Assembly (NCBI GenBank): GCA_963666895.2
Contig: CAXXNS010000009.1
Location: 1-64,000, forward strand
Reading direction: 5' to 3'
DNA from: G963666895 sp963666895
Lineage (GTDB): Bacteria > Desulfobacterota > Desulfovibrionia > Desulfovibrionales > Desulfovibrionaceae
DNA: 64,000 bases
A program made the position numbers and the translations under genes. Within the stretch, counting starts at the first letter, position 1. Every line of letters begins with the position of its first letter. This document shows positions 63,219 through 64,000 of the stretch, piece by piece. The notes beneath the pieces are model-generated. The model was given only the letters and a program-made list of their open reading frames with translations. It was not told the DNA's origin and did not search any database.

Positions 63219-64000
63219 GTGAGCAAGAACAACGACGGGTGGGCGGCCAAGCTGCTGCGCTTCTTCACCCAGGACATCTGGAATCTGGAGCCGGACGAGG
63301 GCGGCCGGTTCATGGAGCGGATCCGTTCGGTTTCCCGCTGGATCTATTTGGTGGGCAAGGGGTTCTTCGGGGACCAGTGCATCATCCGCGCTTCGGCCCT
63401 GACCTTCACCACCGTGCTGTCCATCGTGCCGTTCCTGGCCGTGGCCTTTTCCATTTCCAAGGGCCTCGGGCTCCAGAACACGGAGTTCATCCGCGACCTG
63501 CTCATGCGCGTCTCGGCCGGGCGCGAGCAGGTGGTGGAGAACATCCTGGGCTACATCTCCAACACCAACGTCAAGACCCTGGGCTGGTTGGGCGTGGCCA
63601 CTCTCCTGGTCACGGTCTACATGATGATCTCCACCATCGAGCAGGCCTTCAACAACATCTGGAACGTGGCCCGGGGGCGGACGCCGTGGCGCAAGTTCAC
63701 GGACTTCTTCTCGGTCATCCTCATCTGCCCCCTGCTGGCCATCCTGGCAACCAGCTTCACGGTCACCGTGCAGCAGCACCAGTTGGTCCAGACCCTGCTG
63801 TCGGTCTCGGCCATCGGCTACATCGAGGCCGTGCTGCTCAAGTTGGCCCCCCTGATCCTGCTCTGGCTTGGCTTCACCTTCGTCTACTCCTTCATCCCCA
63901 ACGCCAAGGTGCGCTTCTCCTCGGCCGCCCTGGGCGGGGCCGTGGCCGCCATCCTCTGGCAACTGGCCCAGTGGGTCTACATCTCCTGGCAGGTCGGGGC
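63219..64000 (+). CDS. YihY/virulence factor BrkB family membrane protein (partial)
   Basis: The frame opens at a GTG (GGAGG about seven bases upstream) and runs off the window end with about 260 residues visible. SALTFTTVLSIVPFLAVAF and IEQAFNNIWNV are the family signatures (formerly misnamed ribonuclease BN), and five hydrophobic helices are visible. Function in bacteria is unsettled. A 7-codon frame (ATG 63199) overlaps its start and could couple translation. Confidence 0.88.
   Translation, partial: MSKNNDGWAAKLLRFFTQDIWNLEPDEGGRFMERIRSVSRWIYLVGKGFFGDQCIIRASALTFTTVLSIVPFLAVAFSISKGLGLQNTEFIRDLLMRVSAGREQVVENILGYISNTNVKTLGWLGVATLLVTVYMMISTIEQAFNNIWNVARGRTPWRKFTDFFSVILICPLLAILATSFTVTVQQHQLVQTLLSVSAIGYIEAVLLKLAPLILLWLGFTFVYSFIPNAKVRFSSAALGGAVAAILWQLAQWVYISWQVG

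Overview
The window looks like a piece of a Desulfovibrionaceae chromosome (Desulfovibrio or Pseudodesulfovibrio type; an inference from protein flavour, not a database match). It is GC-rich and tightly packed, with Gram-negative envelope genes (LolCD, BamA, Skp, LpxD/FabZ/LpxA/LpxI, MacAB-TolC type efflux), a flagellar export gene, a DsbD reductase, many c-di-GMP, kinase and phosphatase genes, and a peroxiredoxin whose frame is crossed by one UGA that looks like selenocysteine. I see no insertion sequence, prophage, CRISPR array or rRNA.

Layout. 1-4.7 kb: the start of fliR, an M23 peptidase and a TtcA-type ATPase on the minus strand, then a rpoZ-dnaJ-moaC run on the plus strand from a clear sigma-70 promoter. 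4.7-16 kb: hisF-hisH, a 44-residue membrane peptide gene behind a sigma-54-like promoter, a J-domain/YkgJ/CoA-binding cluster, an M24 peptidase, a C_GCAxxG_C_C protein with a membrane partner, an acyltransferase-TetR pair with a visible operator, an iron alcohol dehydrogenase and dsbD. 16-24 kb: tRNA-Lys(CTT), two exported proteins, a glycosyltransferase, an HD-GYP protein, and a four-gene partner-switching set (receiver-PP2C, anti-sigma ATPase, STAS, Hpt). 23.6-31.2 kb: a PP2C phosphatase beside a PilZ-cNMP-kinase fusion, a Na/Pi transporter, a receiver-HD-GYP protein, a radical SAM protein and a PilZ protein. 31.2-42.5 kb: a bacterial cereblon-like (CULT) protein overlapping endonuclease IV, a Cys-rich small protein, a Memo-like protein, UPF0316, a 1501-residue exported repeat protein, a UspA/kinase-like pair and the Sec-peroxiredoxin. 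42.6-48.4 kb: a complete MacA-MacB-outer-membrane efflux operon, a TiaS-like protein and tRNA-Asn. 48.6-58.7 kb: lysS (broken by seven +1 homopolymer shifts as given) followed by lolC, lolD, bamA, skp, lpxD, fabZ, lpxA and lpxI, an operon for outer-membrane protein, lipoprotein and lipid A assembly. 58.7-64 kb: an FmdB/CGGC/DUF5320 group of metal-related small proteins, an AsmA-like protein and the start of a YihY-family gene.

The main signals are the selenoprotein peroxiredoxin with its adjacent SECIS hairpin, the intact tri-Trp CULT protein, the sigma-54-linked micro-gene, the dense signalling block at 19-31 kb, and the lysS frameshift cluster, which more likely reflects sequence error than decay.
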